Source: Bradyrhizobiaceae bacterium | Lineage (GTDB): Bacteria; Pseudomonadota; Alphaproteobacteria; Rhizobiales; Xanthobacteraceae | Length of the DNA: 40,290 bases | Reading direction: 5' to 3' | NCBI GenBank assembly: GCA_003105195.1 | Contig: PQAH01000196.1 | Coordinates: 1-40,290, forward strand | Part shown: positions 8,086-15,368 of the stretch, piece by piece | Layout of the letters: each line of letters starts with the position of its first letter | Numbering within the stretch: position 1 is the stretch's first letter | Position numbers and translations under genes: made by a program | The notes under the pieces: generated by a model | What the model was told of the DNA's origin: nothing | The model's input: the letters and a program-made list of their open reading frames with translations, nothing else | Database searches by the model: none

Positions 8086-8427
8086 TCACCGCACCCAGAG
8101 CCACGGGCTCCAGCCGCGCGACTTGGTGAACAGAATGTTGCGCGAGATCGCCTTTTCTTCACCTCGACCGCGCCGCGGCATCGGCGCACTGCGGTAGACG
8201 GGAGCCTCGGCGCCGCCCGCGAGCGGCCGCCAGCGCCGCGCGAGTACGCGAAACAGCGGGGGATCGGGATGGAAATCCCGCTTCGCCCAGACGAATCGCT
8301 CGCTCCGCGACGTCAGCATGGCCTCGATCCAGACAAGGTCCGCCGCCGGCTCTCCTCGAGCCCGCGCCGGAAGTGTGGCGCGGCCGGCTGAAAGGCGCGT
8401 AAACCTTCCGCGCGAGATCGCCGGCAA
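8086..8427 (-). CDS. Uncertain small ORF, no recognised family
   Basis: An open frame of up to 113 codons on the minus strand fills most of the gap between the YbaK-like gene and the SDR gene. I recognise no domain. The central part (about residues 30-70) has the C/G-ending codon pattern of a real gene, while the first 25 codons do not, and an internal ATG at 8319 is an alternative start. It may be a small real gene, the remnant of a larger one, or chance. No ribosome site stands out. Confidence 0.25.
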   Translation of the reverse strand: MPAISRGRFTRLSAGRATLPARARGEPAADLVWIEAMLTSRSERFVWAKRDFHPDPPLFRVLARRWRPLAGGAEAPVYRSAPMPRRGRGEEKAISRNILFTKSRGWSPWLWVR

Positions 8428-8460
8428 TTTGCATGGAATTCGCCGGCGAATGCGCGAGAC

Positions 8461-9207
8461 TCAGATGCAGCGCCCGCCGTCCACCTCCAGCACCACGCCG
8501 GTGAGGAACTCGGCCTCGTCGGAGGCGAGGAACAGCGTGGCGTTGGCGATGTCCCGCGGCGTCGAGAGCCGGCCGAGCGGGACGCTCGCCCGGAACGCCG
8601 CGCGCAGCTCCTCGGAATCGCCGCCCATGAAGGTCGGCAGCAGCGGCGTCTCGCCCGCGACCGGCGCGAGCGCGCACACGCGGATCTTGTCGGGCGCGAG
8701 CTCGACCGCCATCGACTTGGAGACGAGGTTCACGGCGCCCTTCGAGGCGTTGTACCAGGTCAGCCCCGGGCGCGGCCGCACGCCCGCGGTCGACCCGATA
8801 TTGATGATCACGCCGGAGCCGTTGCGGCGGAACACCGGCACCACGGCCTTGGCGAACAGGTAGATCGACTTCACGTTGACCGCGAACATGCGGTCGAACT
8901 CCTCCTCCTTCACCTCGGTCATCGGCCCGCGCACGTGGCTGATGCCGGCATTGTTGACCAGGATGTCGAGTCCGCCGAAGGCGTCCAGCGTCGCCTTCAC
9001 GGTCGCCTCGACGTCGCTTCCCTTCGAAACGTCGCAGCGCAGCGCGATCGCCTGGCCACCGAGCCTGCCGGCCACCGCCTTCGCGGCCGCCTCGTTGATG
9101 TCCACCACCGCGACCCGCGCGCCCTCGCGCGCGAAGGTCTCCGCGATGCCTTCCCCGAAGCCGGAGCCCGCTCCGGTGACGATCGCTCGCTTGCCTTTCA
9201 GACGCAT
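8461..9207 (-). CDS. Short-chain dehydrogenase/reductase (SDR, classical)
   Basis: A 248-residue classical SDR: cofactor motif TGAGSGFGEG at residues 11-20, 'NNAG' near 88, a catalytic Ser in 'IGSTAG', and the Tyr-Lys pair in 'YNASKG'. Asp at the end of the second strand ('VVDIN') points to NAD preference. The C-terminal 'EVDGGRCI' is frequent in 3-oxoacyl/glucose-dehydrogenase-like members. AGGGAGG (minus strand, 9214-9220) lies 6 bases before the ATG at 9207, which fixes the start. It lies 22 bases downstream of the hydroxypyruvate isomerase-like gene in the same direction and probably acts on a related hydroxy- or keto-acid or sugar. The substrate is not determined. Confidence 0.88.
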   Translation of the reverse strand: MRLKGKRAIVTGAGSGFGEGIAETFAREGARVAVVDINEAAAKAVAGRLGGQAIALRCDVSKGSDVEATVKATLDAFGGLDILVNNAGISHVRGPMTEVKEEEFDRMFAVNVKSIYLFAKAVVPVFRRNGSGVIINIGSTAGVRPRPGLTWYNASKGAVNLVSKSMAVELAPDKIRVCALAPVAGETPLLPTFMGGDSEELRAAFRASVPLGRLSTPRDIANATLFLASDEAEFLTGVVLEVDGGRCI

Positions 9208-9229
9208 GCCGGTCCTCCCTGATGTCGGG

Positions 9230-10015
9230 TCATGTATCCCGCGGCACGATGCCGTAGGGCCGCGCCCAGCCGAGCCCGTCCTCGGTGCGCCCGCGCGGAT
9301 TGTATTCGGCGCCGATCCAGCCCGCGTAGCCCATGGCATCGAGCGCCTTGAAGATCTGCGGGTAGTTCACCTCGCCCTCGTCCGGTTCCGCGCGCGAGGG
9401 CACCGCGGCGACCTGGACATGGCCGATCAGGTCGAAGTGCTTCTCGAAGCGCGTGAGCAGATCGCCCTGCATGATTTGCAGATGGTAGAAGTCGAATTGG
9501 ATCTTGATGTTGGATTTGCCGGTCGCGCGGATGATCTCGGCCGCCTGTTCGACGCGCGTGAGCGCGTAGTTCGGCCGATCGCGGGTGTTGAGCGGCTCGA
9601 TCAGCAGCGTGATGTTCTTCTCGGCCGCGAGGTCGGCGAGCAGCGTCAGGTTGGAGACGAAGGTCCGCTCGCCGGCCGCGCGCTTGCGCGCCGGCACCGC
9701 GCCCGCCATGCAGTGGATCGCGCGCCCGCCGATCGCGACCGCGTAGTCGAGCGCCTGCAGGAACACCGCCGCGAAGTCCTGCTCGCGACCCGGCACCGCG
9801 CCGAGGCCGGATTCGCCGGGCCGACCCGGTGCCGTGTTGAGGCCCAGGAAGGCGAGGTCGTGCTTCTCGATCTGCGCCTTCACGGCCGGGGCCGGGTAGT
9901 CGTAGGGAAACTGCGCCTCGACCGCCGTGAAGCCGGCCTTGGCGGCCGCTTCGAAGCGCTCGATCAGGGGACGGTCGGGGAACAGCAGTCCGAGATTGGC
10001 GGCGAAGCGAGGCAT
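9230..10015 (-). CDS. hyi: Hydroxypyruvate isomerase / 2-oxo-tetronate isomerase family protein
   Basis: A 261-residue xylose-isomerase-like TIM barrel. It opens 'MPRFAANLGLLFPD', as the Hyi/OtnI family does, and carries the metal-site segments 'LLIEPLN', 'IQFDFYHLQIMQGDL', 'GHVQVAAVPSRAEPD' and 'IGAEYNP'. Family members convert hydroxypyruvate to tartronate semialdehyde, or 2-oxo-tetronates in threonate/erythronate catabolism; the two cannot be told apart by eye. The start at 10015 follows the family. An upstream ATG at 10069 has AGGA 7 bases before it and would add 18 residues that relatives lack. Probably cotranscribed with the SDR downstream and divergent from the dehydrogenase at 10108. 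Confidence 0.85.
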   Translation of the reverse strand: MPRFAANLGLLFPDRPLIERFEAAAKAGFTAVEAQFPYDYPAPAVKAQIEKHDLAFLGLNTAPGRPGESGLGAVPGREQDFAAVFLQALDYAVAIGGRAIHCMAGAVPARKRAAGERTFVSNLTLLADLAAEKNITLLIEPLNTRDRPNYALTRVEQAAEIIRATGKSNIKIQFDFYHLQIMQGDLLTRFEKHFDLIGHVQVAAVPSRAEPDEGEVNYPQIFKALDAMGYAGWIGAEYNPRGRTEDGLGWARPYGIVPRDT

Positions 10016-10040
10016 GCGGCGCGACTCTGCGCGACTTCGC

Positions 10041-10054
10041 CTTGCATGCGCAAG
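10041..10054. promoter_or_regulatory. Small palindrome in the divergent hyi/dehydrogenase promoter
   Basis: CTTGC-ATGC-GCAAG, followed by the AT-rich CCTTTGCGTATTCATTAC, lies in the 92-base gap between the divergent starts 10015 and 10108. It is the only symmetric element I see there and is a candidate shared operator. If translation of the isomerase starts at 10069 instead, the motif would be inside its coding region. Confidence 0.3.
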
Positions 10055-10107
10055 CCTTTGCGTATTCATTACCCGTCCTGCCCGGTGCCCCCAGCCGACA
10101 CGGTCCC

Positions 10108-11193
10108 ATGAAAGCCAATGACAGCTTCCACATCGCGGTCCTGCCCGGCGACGGCATCGGCCCCGAGGTGATGGCGCCCGCCCGCGAGGTGCTCGCGCGC
10201 GTCGAGGCGACGACGCAGAACCTGCGATTCCGCTTCACGCAGGCGCCCGCCGGCGCCGGGCACTACCGGGAGACCGGGACCGCCCTGCCCGAACCGACCG
10301 TGCGGCTCTGCGAGGAGACCGATGCGATCCTGCTCGGCGCCTGCGGGCTGCCGCATATCCGCTATCCCGACGGGACCGAGATCGCGCCGCAAGTGGAGCT
10401 GCGCTTCATCTTCGACCTCTATGCGGGCGTGCGCCCCGCCCGCCTGCTGCCCGGCGTGCCGAGCCCGATCGTCGGGGCGGCCGAGCGCGGCATCGACCTC
10501 GTGGTGATCCGCGAGTCGACCGAGGGCCTGTTCGCCTCCATGGGCAAGGGCGTGGTGACGCACGAGGAGGCGCGCGAGACCCTGGTGATCACGCGCCGCA
10601 CCTCGGAGCGCCTGTTCGACTTCTCGTTCCGCCTCGCCGCGCGGCGCAAGGCGCGCGGCGGCAGGGGCATGCTCCACTGCGTCGACAAGGCCAACATCTT
10701 CCGCGCCTTCGCGTTCTTCCGGCAGCTCTTCGACGAGCGCGCCGCGCTCCATCCCGAGGTGACGCCGCAGCACATCTACATCGATGCCTGCTCGGCCGCG
10801 CTGGTGCGCCGCCCCTGGGATTTCGACGTGCTGGTGACCGAGAACATGTTCGGCGACATCCTGTCCGACCTCACCGCCGGCCTGATCGGCGGGATGGGCA
10901 TGGCGCCCTCGGCCGATATCGGCGACAAGCACGCGGTGTTCCAGCCCTGCCACGGCACCGCGCCCGACATCATGGGCAAGGGCATCGCCAACCCGACCGC
11001 CATGATCCTCTCCGCCGCCATGATGCTGGACTGGCTCGCCGACCGGCACGACCACCCGCCCGCCGCGGAAGCTGCCGCGCGCATCGAGCAGGCTGTCGAC
11101 CGCGCCTTCGCGGACGGCCTCAGGCCCACCGAGTTCGGCGGCCCCGACGGCACCGCCGCGGTCGCCAAGGCGGTGCTGGCCGCCCTCGGCTGA
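10108..11193 (+). CDS. Isocitrate/isopropylmalate dehydrogenase-family enzyme (tartrate/malate dehydrogenase-like)
   Basis: A 361-residue beta-decarboxylating dehydrogenase. Visible motifs: 'LPGDGIGPEV' at the N-terminus, 'FDLYAGVRPARL' and 'RESTEGLFA' (substrate-binding arginines), 'CVDKAN' (catalytic Lys), 'VTENMFGDILSDLTAG' (metal aspartates), and 'HGTAPDIMGKGIANP', the family NAD-binding loop. RESTEG rather than the leuB-type RELTGG argues against isopropylmalate dehydrogenase. Tartrate, D-malate or a related 2-hydroxyacid is more likely, which fits the neighbouring hydroxypyruvate isomerase-like gene. The start at 10108 follows the family; no strong ribosome site precedes it. An 8-bp hairpin follows at 11264-11290. 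Confidence 0.85.
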   Translation: MKANDSFHIAVLPGDGIGPEVMAPAREVLARVEATTQNLRFRFTQAPAGAGHYRETGTALPEPTVRLCEETDAILLGACGLPHIRYPDGTEIAPQVELRFIFDLYAGVRPARLLPGVPSPIVGAAERGIDLVVIRESTEGLFASMGKGVVTHEEARETLVITRRTSERLFDFSFRLAARRKARGGRGMLHCVDKANIFRAFAFFRQLFDERAALHPEVTPQHIYIDACSAALVRRPWDFDVLVTENMFGDILSDLTAGLIGGMGMAPSADIGDKHAVFQPCHGTAPDIMGKGIANPTAMILSAAMMLDWLADRHDHPPAAEAAARIEQAVDRAFADGLRPTEFGGPDGTAAVAKAVLAALG

Positions 11194-11263
11194 GCGACGG
11201 GGCGTCGGCCCTCGCGGCCTCGGCTGCGCCCCTCGCCGCCCATCGGCACCCACTGGGGTCGAC

Positions 11264-11290
11264 CTGCCCACTCCAGCTCTTGGTGGGCAG
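11264..11290. terminator. Hairpin downstream of the dehydrogenase gene
   Basis: CTGCCCAC (11264-11271) and GTGGGCAG (11283-11290) make a perfect 8-bp stem with an 11-base loop, 70 bases after the stop at 11193. There is no T tract. CTGCCCAC occurs again at 11420-11427 with a weaker partner. Confidence 0.4.
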
Positions 11291-11559
11291 AACGAACCCC
11301 CATGATCTGCTCCCTGCAACCCCTGAGCCCGCCCCGAGCCTCGAACTGGCGATGTTGCCTCGCGCGGCAATTGGTCCACCGCATTATCCTGGCGCGCCAT
11401 TGGGATGAATCCCATATATCTGCCCACCACAGAAGTGGGAGGTTTTGTGGTTGACGAGACCTCGCCGCCTTTGATTGGCTCGCTCCCGTGTCCCGCGCGG
11501 GACCGAACGCAGCCCTGAGACTGCGGCGATGCGCGCAGCGGACCGGAGGAAACGACGCC
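11291..11559. other. Leader region upstream of the HTH-methyltransferase gene
   Basis: With the hairpin above, this completes a 366-base gap without a gene. It includes AT-richer stretches (CAATTGGTCC at 11369, CCATATATC at 11412), a perfect 6-bp inverted repeat TGGGAT-GA-ATCCCA (11401-11414), a possible -35 TTGACG at 11451 without a good -10, and a strong ribosome site GGAGGA at 11545-11550. No small gene was convincing. Confidence 0.4.
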
Positions 11560-12990
11560 ATGAACGATGTGATTCTCCGCGAGATCTCCGAATTCTGTCG
11601 ACAGTCCGGGCTGGCCGAGTCGACCTTCGGCCGCCGCGCCGTCAACGACGGCAAGCTCGCGAGCCGGCTGCGCAACGGCGGCCGGATCACCACCGAGACC
11701 CTCGACCGGATCCGCTCCTTCATCGCGGCGAACCGCCACCCGGACGCGCTCGGCCGCTCGGGAATCATCGAGCGCCCCGCGGAGCTCCGCTTCGCCTCCT
11801 CGGCCATGCCGGTCTCGTCGATTCCGGTCCCGGCCCGACCTGCGCCCCCGCCCACCGGCGGCGACGACCCGCAGCGCAATTTCCGCTTTTTCGACAACCG
11901 GCAGAAATACCTGCTGTTCGTGAATACCTGCAGCGAGAAATGGGTGGTCGCACACCGCGTCTCGCTCGAGCTCGCGAGCATCCATCCGCGCCCGCCGGCG
12001 GTGCGCCTGTTCGATGCCGGCGTCGGTGACGGCTCGGTGCTCACCCGCGTGATGCGCTCGATGCACGACCGCTTCCCGCACATGCCCTTCTACATCGTCG
12101 GCAAGGAGATCAGCCTCGAGGACATCCGCCTCACCTTGCAGAAGATGGCGGACCGGTTCCTCGAGCACCCCTCGACCGCGCTGGTGCTCACCAACCTCGC
12201 CTATACGGACGCGCCCTGGCTCGCGGTCAAGTCGCTCAGCGCCGCCTCGAGCCTCGTCTGGCACGAGCTGCCGCTCGCCGGCAGCACCGCGCACCGCTTC
12301 GAATCGCAGATCATGGATCTCGAGCCGTTCCTGGCCGAGAACTGGAAGGCGACGGTCAGCCCGAAGACCGGCAACCCGGTCTACGAGCGCCCCGTGGTGC
12401 TGGTGATCTATCGCGACGACCACCGCTTTCTGCTCGACCCGATCATCCCGCGCCCCGGCGGCACGGTCGCGAACTACGATCTCGTGATCGCCTCGCAGCC
12501 CTATCGCGCGCGCGCCTCGCTCGACTTCAAGGCCAAGCGCGTGATCGCCCCGCTCGCGCGCGCGCTCGGCCCCGGGGGACGCCTGCTGGCGATCCACTCC
12601 TACGGCCACGACCCCGGCATGGAGATCATCCAGAAGGTCTGGCCCGGCGACAATCCTTTCGTCCACGACCGCCACCAGATCCTCAAGGCCGTGAAGCAGG
12701 AGGTCGGCCCGGCCGGCCGCGACCTCAACTTCAACGCCTATGCGGACAACCGCTCCCTGTTCCGCTACGACATGCACACGCTCCCTTCGGAGCTGTCCGG
12801 ATCGATCGGCACCTCCACTCTGTTCGCCGCCTGGAACGCCGCGATCTATGTCGCGCAGGTCGAGGACGACCGGCTCGGCGACGTGGTGAGCGACGACCGC
12901 TACCTGCGGGCGACGCGCGAGGTGCTGCGCCAGCAGGGCGGCCTGTGGTTCTACGACGAGTCCTACGTGATCTCGCGCCGACGCGACTGA
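11560..12990 (+). CDS. HTH-like domain fused to a SAM-methyltransferase-like domain
   Basis: A 476-residue protein in three parts. Residues 1-60 look like a lambda-repressor-like module ('CRQSGLAESTFGRRAVNDGK', then 'RITTETLDRIRSFI'), a small HTH type I associate with alphaproteobacteria. Residues about 78-105 are a Pro-rich linker. From about 110 on lies a Rossmann-like domain with a methyltransferase motif I at about 149-160 ('FDAGVGDGSVLTRV'), followed by 'YIVGKEISLEDI' and later 'LGPGGRLLAIHSYG'. A GGAGGA site 9 bases before ATG 11560 fixes the start. The MetF-like gene follows after 14 bases, so the two are almost surely cotranscribed, suggesting methyl-group metabolism or its sensing. 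Substrate and DNA target are unknown. Confidence 0.8.
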   Translation: MNDVILREISEFCRQSGLAESTFGRRAVNDGKLASRLRNGGRITTETLDRIRSFIAANRHPDALGRSGIIERPAELRFASSAMPVSSIPVPARPAPPPTGGDDPQRNFRFFDNRQKYLLFVNTCSEKWVVAHRVSLELASIHPRPPAVRLFDAGVGDGSVLTRVMRSMHDRFPHMPFYIVGKEISLEDIRLTLQKMADRFLEHPSTALVLTNLAYTDAPWLAVKSLSAASSLVWHELPLAGSTAHRFESQIMDLEPFLAENWKATVSPKTGNPVYERPVVLVIYRDDHRFLLDPIIPRPGGTVANYDLVIASQPYRARASLDFKAKRVIAPLARALGPGGRLLAIHSYGHDPGMEIIQKVWPGDNPFVHDRHQILKAVKQEVGPAGRDLNFNAYADNRSLFRYDMHTLPSELSGSIGTSTLFAAWNAAIYVAQVEDDRLGDVVSDDRYLRATREVLRQQGGLWFYDESYVISRRRD

Positions 12991-13004
12991 CCCACGAGAA
13001 CGCC

Positions 13005-13934
13005 ATGCGGGCTCCCGCCGTCGTGACCGCCAGCCCCGGGGATCGCCACGATCCGCGCGCGGCGATCGCGTCCTTCACGGGCCGCTTCTCGCTCGAGGCG
13101 ACGCGGCCGAAGCCCGCCGATGTCGAGGCGCTGAAGGCGGCGGTGCCGGCCGGCACCGCGGTGTATCTCAGCGCGATTCCGACCCGCCCGCTCGCCGAGC
13201 TCGCGGACGCCGCGAAGCTCGTGCGGTCCGCCGGCTTCGAGCCGGTGCCGCACCTCGCGGCGCGCGCGATCCCCTCGGTCGAGGCGCTCGACGGCCTGCT
13301 CGCCGCCACGACCCGCGAAGCCGGCGTGCGCCGCGTCCTCGTGATCGGCGGCGACACGGATCCCGCGCAGGGCCCCTTCCACGGCGCCGTCGAGGTGATC
13401 GAGAGCGGGCTCTTGTCGCGCCACGGCGTCGTCGAGATCGGCATCGCGGGCCATCCCGACGGCCATCCGCGCATCGGCGACCACCAGCTCGACCGCATCA
13501 TCCTCGCCAAGATCGAGGCCGCCCAGGCGATCGGCCTCAAGCTCCACATCGTGACCCAGTTCTGCTTCGACGCCGCACCGATCCTCGCCTGGCTCGCGCG
13601 CATGCGCGACCTCGGCGTCGATGCGCCGGTGCGGGTCGGCCTCGCCGGCCCGGCCAGCCTCACCGCGCTCATGGGCTATGCGCGCCGCTGCGGCGTGCGC
13701 GCCTCGACCGGCGCGCTCGCGCGCAATGCCGGGCTGGTCAAGAACCTGTTCGGCGGCACCGCACCCGACGCCATCCTGCGTGCGCTGGTGGAGAAGCTCG
13801 GCGAGGCGGGCGACGTCGCCCCGCATTTCTTCTCCTTCGGCGGCGTCCCGGCCACCGCGCGCTGGGCCGCCGCCGTCGCGGCCGGCCACATCGCGCTCGA
13901 CCGCACGGAGGGGTTCAGCGTCGAGGCCAGGTAG
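13005..13934 (+). CDS. Methylenetetrahydrofolate reductase-family protein (MetF-like)
   Basis: A 309-residue MTHFR-fold flavoprotein. The position equivalent to E. coli Glu28 is kept ('FSLEATRP', Glu31), although the usual FEFFPP is changed. 'FEPVPHLAAR' matches the PHLTC strand, 'LVIGGD' (Asp117) matches ALRGD, and 'HIVTQFCFD' and 'GLAGPASLTALMGYARRCGV' match the C-terminal half. MTHFRs interconvert methylene- and methyl-tetrahydrofolate; here the pairing with a methyltransferase-like protein 14 bases upstream suggests a catabolic or specialised one-carbon role rather than methionine synthesis. A GAGAA sequence precedes the ATG. No metE or metH is adjacent, but a MetE-like gene lies at 23747-24919. 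Confidence 0.83.
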   Translation: MRAPAVVTASPGDRHDPRAAIASFTGRFSLEATRPKPADVEALKAAVPAGTAVYLSAIPTRPLAELADAAKLVRSAGFEPVPHLAARAIPSVEALDGLLAATTREAGVRRVLVIGGDTDPAQGPFHGAVEVIESGLLSRHGVVEIGIAGHPDGHPRIGDHQLDRIILAKIEAAQAIGLKLHIVTQFCFDAAPILAWLARMRDLGVDAPVRVGLAGPASLTALMGYARRCGVRASTGALARNAGLVKNLFGGTAPDAILRALVEKLGEAGDVAPHFFSFGGVPATARWAAAVAAGHIALDRTEGFSVEAR

Positions 13935-13996
13935 ACGCGTCCGCGGTCACGGATTCGGGCCGCCGAGCGCTCTTCCCCATCGTGATGCGCGCCCGC

Positions 13997-14017
13997 TATA
14001 CAGGAGCCTCTCTCCTG
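13997..14017 (+). promoter_or_regulatory. Possible -10 box and overlapping inverted repeat
   Basis: TATACA (13997-14002) resembles a -10 hexamer, but no convincing -35 lies 17 bases upstream. It runs into CAGGAG-CCTCT-CTCCTG (14001-14017), a 6-bp inverted repeat ending 14 bases before the ATG at 14032. The repeat could be an operator or simply contain the ribosome site (AGGAG at 14002-14006). Confidence 0.3.
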
Positions 14018-14031
14018 CCAACGAGCCCCTC

Positions 14032-14637
14032 ATGGACGACGAACTGCTCGACCGCCTCGCGCTGCGCGACCTCGTGGAGAACTGGGCGGTCTGGCGCGAC
14101 GCCCTCGACTGGGCCCGCTTCCGCACGGTCTGGCATCCGGACGGCCGCATGATGGCGACCTGGTTCCAGGGCACGGCCGAGGAGTTCATCCGCGTGAGCC
14201 AGGAGGGCTTCGCACGCGGCGTGCGCATCCTGCATTTCCTCGGCGGCACCTCGGTGGAGCTCGCCGGCGCGCGCGCCGTGACCCAGACCAAGATGACGAT
14301 CTCGCAGCGCGCCCCGGTCGAAGGGGTGCCGTGCGACGTCCTCTGCACCGGCCGCTTCTATGATTTCTGGGAGAAGCGCGCCGGCCGCTGGGGCCTGGTG
14401 CTGCGCCAGCCGATCTACGAGAGGGACCGGCTCGATCCGGTCGACCCCGCGGCCTCGCCGACCCTCGACCGGGACCTGCTCGCCCGCTTCCCCGAGGGCT
14501 ACCGCCACCTCGCCTATCTGCAGACCCGCATCGGCTACCGGGTGAAGCCCGACATGCCGGGCCTCATCGGCCCCGAGGTCGAGCGCCTCTACGCCGATGG
14601 CGAAGCCTGGCTCGCAGGTGGGCCGCTCGGGCGGTGA
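14032..14637 (+). CDS. NTF2-like / SnoaL-like domain protein
   Basis: A 201-residue protein with the cone-shaped NTF2/SnoaL fold pattern: an N-terminal helix 'LLDRLALRDLVENWAVWRDA', then 'WARFRTVWHPDGRMMATWFQG', 'GVRILHFLGGTSVELAGARA', 'TQTKMTISQR' and 'CTGRFYDFWEKRAGRWGLVLR'. Related proteins include small isomerases, dehydratases and non-catalytic binding proteins; which applies here cannot be judged. The frame is open upstream, but only as an alternative frame of the MetF-like gene. The C-terminal 60 residues extend beyond the minimal fold. Possible own promoter just upstream. Confidence 0.75.
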   Translation: MDDELLDRLALRDLVENWAVWRDALDWARFRTVWHPDGRMMATWFQGTAEEFIRVSQEGFARGVRILHFLGGTSVELAGARAVTQTKMTISQRAPVEGVPCDVLCTGRFYDFWEKRAGRWGLVLRQPIYERDRLDPVDPAASPTLDRDLLARFPEGYRHLAYLQTRIGYRVKPDMPGLIGPEVERLYADGEAWLAGGPLGR

Positions 14638-14650
14638 GTCGGGAGAGCGG

Positions 14651-14765
14651 CGTCGTCCCGGCCGGGCGGAAGCGAGACCGGGATCGATGAGCCCTGCGGT
14701 CATGATACGGACGGAGCGGAGCCATGGATTCCGGATCGCCGCTGCGCGGCGTCCGGGGATGACGC
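14651..14765. repeat. Pair of diverged REP-like elements
   Basis: CGTCGTCCCGGCCGGGCGGA (14651-14670), continuing to GACCGGGATCGAT (14675-14687), is a diverged copy of the unit at 5065 and 17171. About 35 bases on, 14722-14765 holds an inverted-type unit, CCATGGATTCCGGATCG through GCTGCGCGGC to GGGGATGACGC. The pair separates the NTF2-like gene from the convergent FMN reductase gene. Confidence 0.7.
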
Positions 14766-14778
14766 TCGCAGTGTCCGT

Positions 14779-15348
14779 TCAGGCCCCCACGCGGCGGATG
14801 AACTTCGCGAAGGTCTCGAGCTGCTGCTTGACGATGTTGCGCGTCGGCTGGTCGGTGAGGTCCAGCGTCTGCTCGTCGAACTTCTGCGGCGCGAAGGTGA
14901 CGATGATCTCGGGGCGGATCATCACGAAGGCGTCGATCGAGGCCAGCGCCTGGCGCATGTGGTACTGCATGCGCGAGCCGCCGAGCAGCGCGGTGGAGGC
15001 CGACTGCAGCGCCACCGGCTTCTCCTTGAAGGGCTGGTCCTTCAGCCGCGACACCCAGTCGAGGGCGTTCTTGAGCGCGCCCGGAATGGTCCAGTTGTAC
15101 TCCGGCGAGACGACGATCACGCCGTCGGCCGCGCGCACCGTTTCGGCGAGCGCCGTGACGGCCGGCGGGAAGCCCGTCTCGTTCTGGACGTCGGCATCGT
15201 AGTGCGGGAACTCCCGGAACGGCGGCGCCGGCGCGATGCGCATTCCGGGCGGCGCGAGCGCGGGCAGCGCACGCGCGAGCGCCGCATTGTAGGAGCGCTG
15301 CCGCAGCGACCCGCAGATCACGACCACGTCGAGCGACGGTCCCGCCAT
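14779..15348 (-). CDS. NADPH-dependent FMN reductase (first of a tandem pair)
   Basis: A 189-residue flavodoxin-like quinone/azo/chromate reductase-type protein. The FMN phosphate loop is 'ICGSLRQRSYNAAL' and the flavin-ring loop is 'SPEYNWTIPGALKNALDW', followed by 'PFKEKPVALQSAS'. Enzymes of this family use NADPH to reduce FMN, quinones or chromate. The start at 15348 (MAGPSLDVV) follows the family, with a G-rich ribosome site just upstream; the frame extends to 15486, but that part overlaps the neighbouring gene's end. It is very similar to the next gene, 20 bases upstream in the same direction, and is probably a tandem duplicate in one operon. Confidence 0.87.
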   Translation of the reverse strand: MAGPSLDVVVICGSLRQRSYNAALARALPALAPPGMRIAPAPPFREFPHYDADVQNETGFPPAVTALAETVRAADGVIVVSPEYNWTIPGALKNALDWVSRLKDQPFKEKPVALQSASTALLGGSRMQYHMRQALASIDAFVMIRPEIIVTFAPQKFDEQTLDLTDQPTRNIVKQQLETFAKFIRRVGA

Positions 15349-15368
15349 CCCTGCCCCCACCCGGCTTG

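Noticed and set aside
8159..8677. A 172-codon minus-strand frame across the end of the SDR gene
   Set aside because: Mostly out of frame with the SDR and of random composition.
13621..14031. Longer N-terminus for the NTF2-like protein
   Set aside because: The extension is an alternative frame of the MetF-like gene; the fold starts at ATG 14032.
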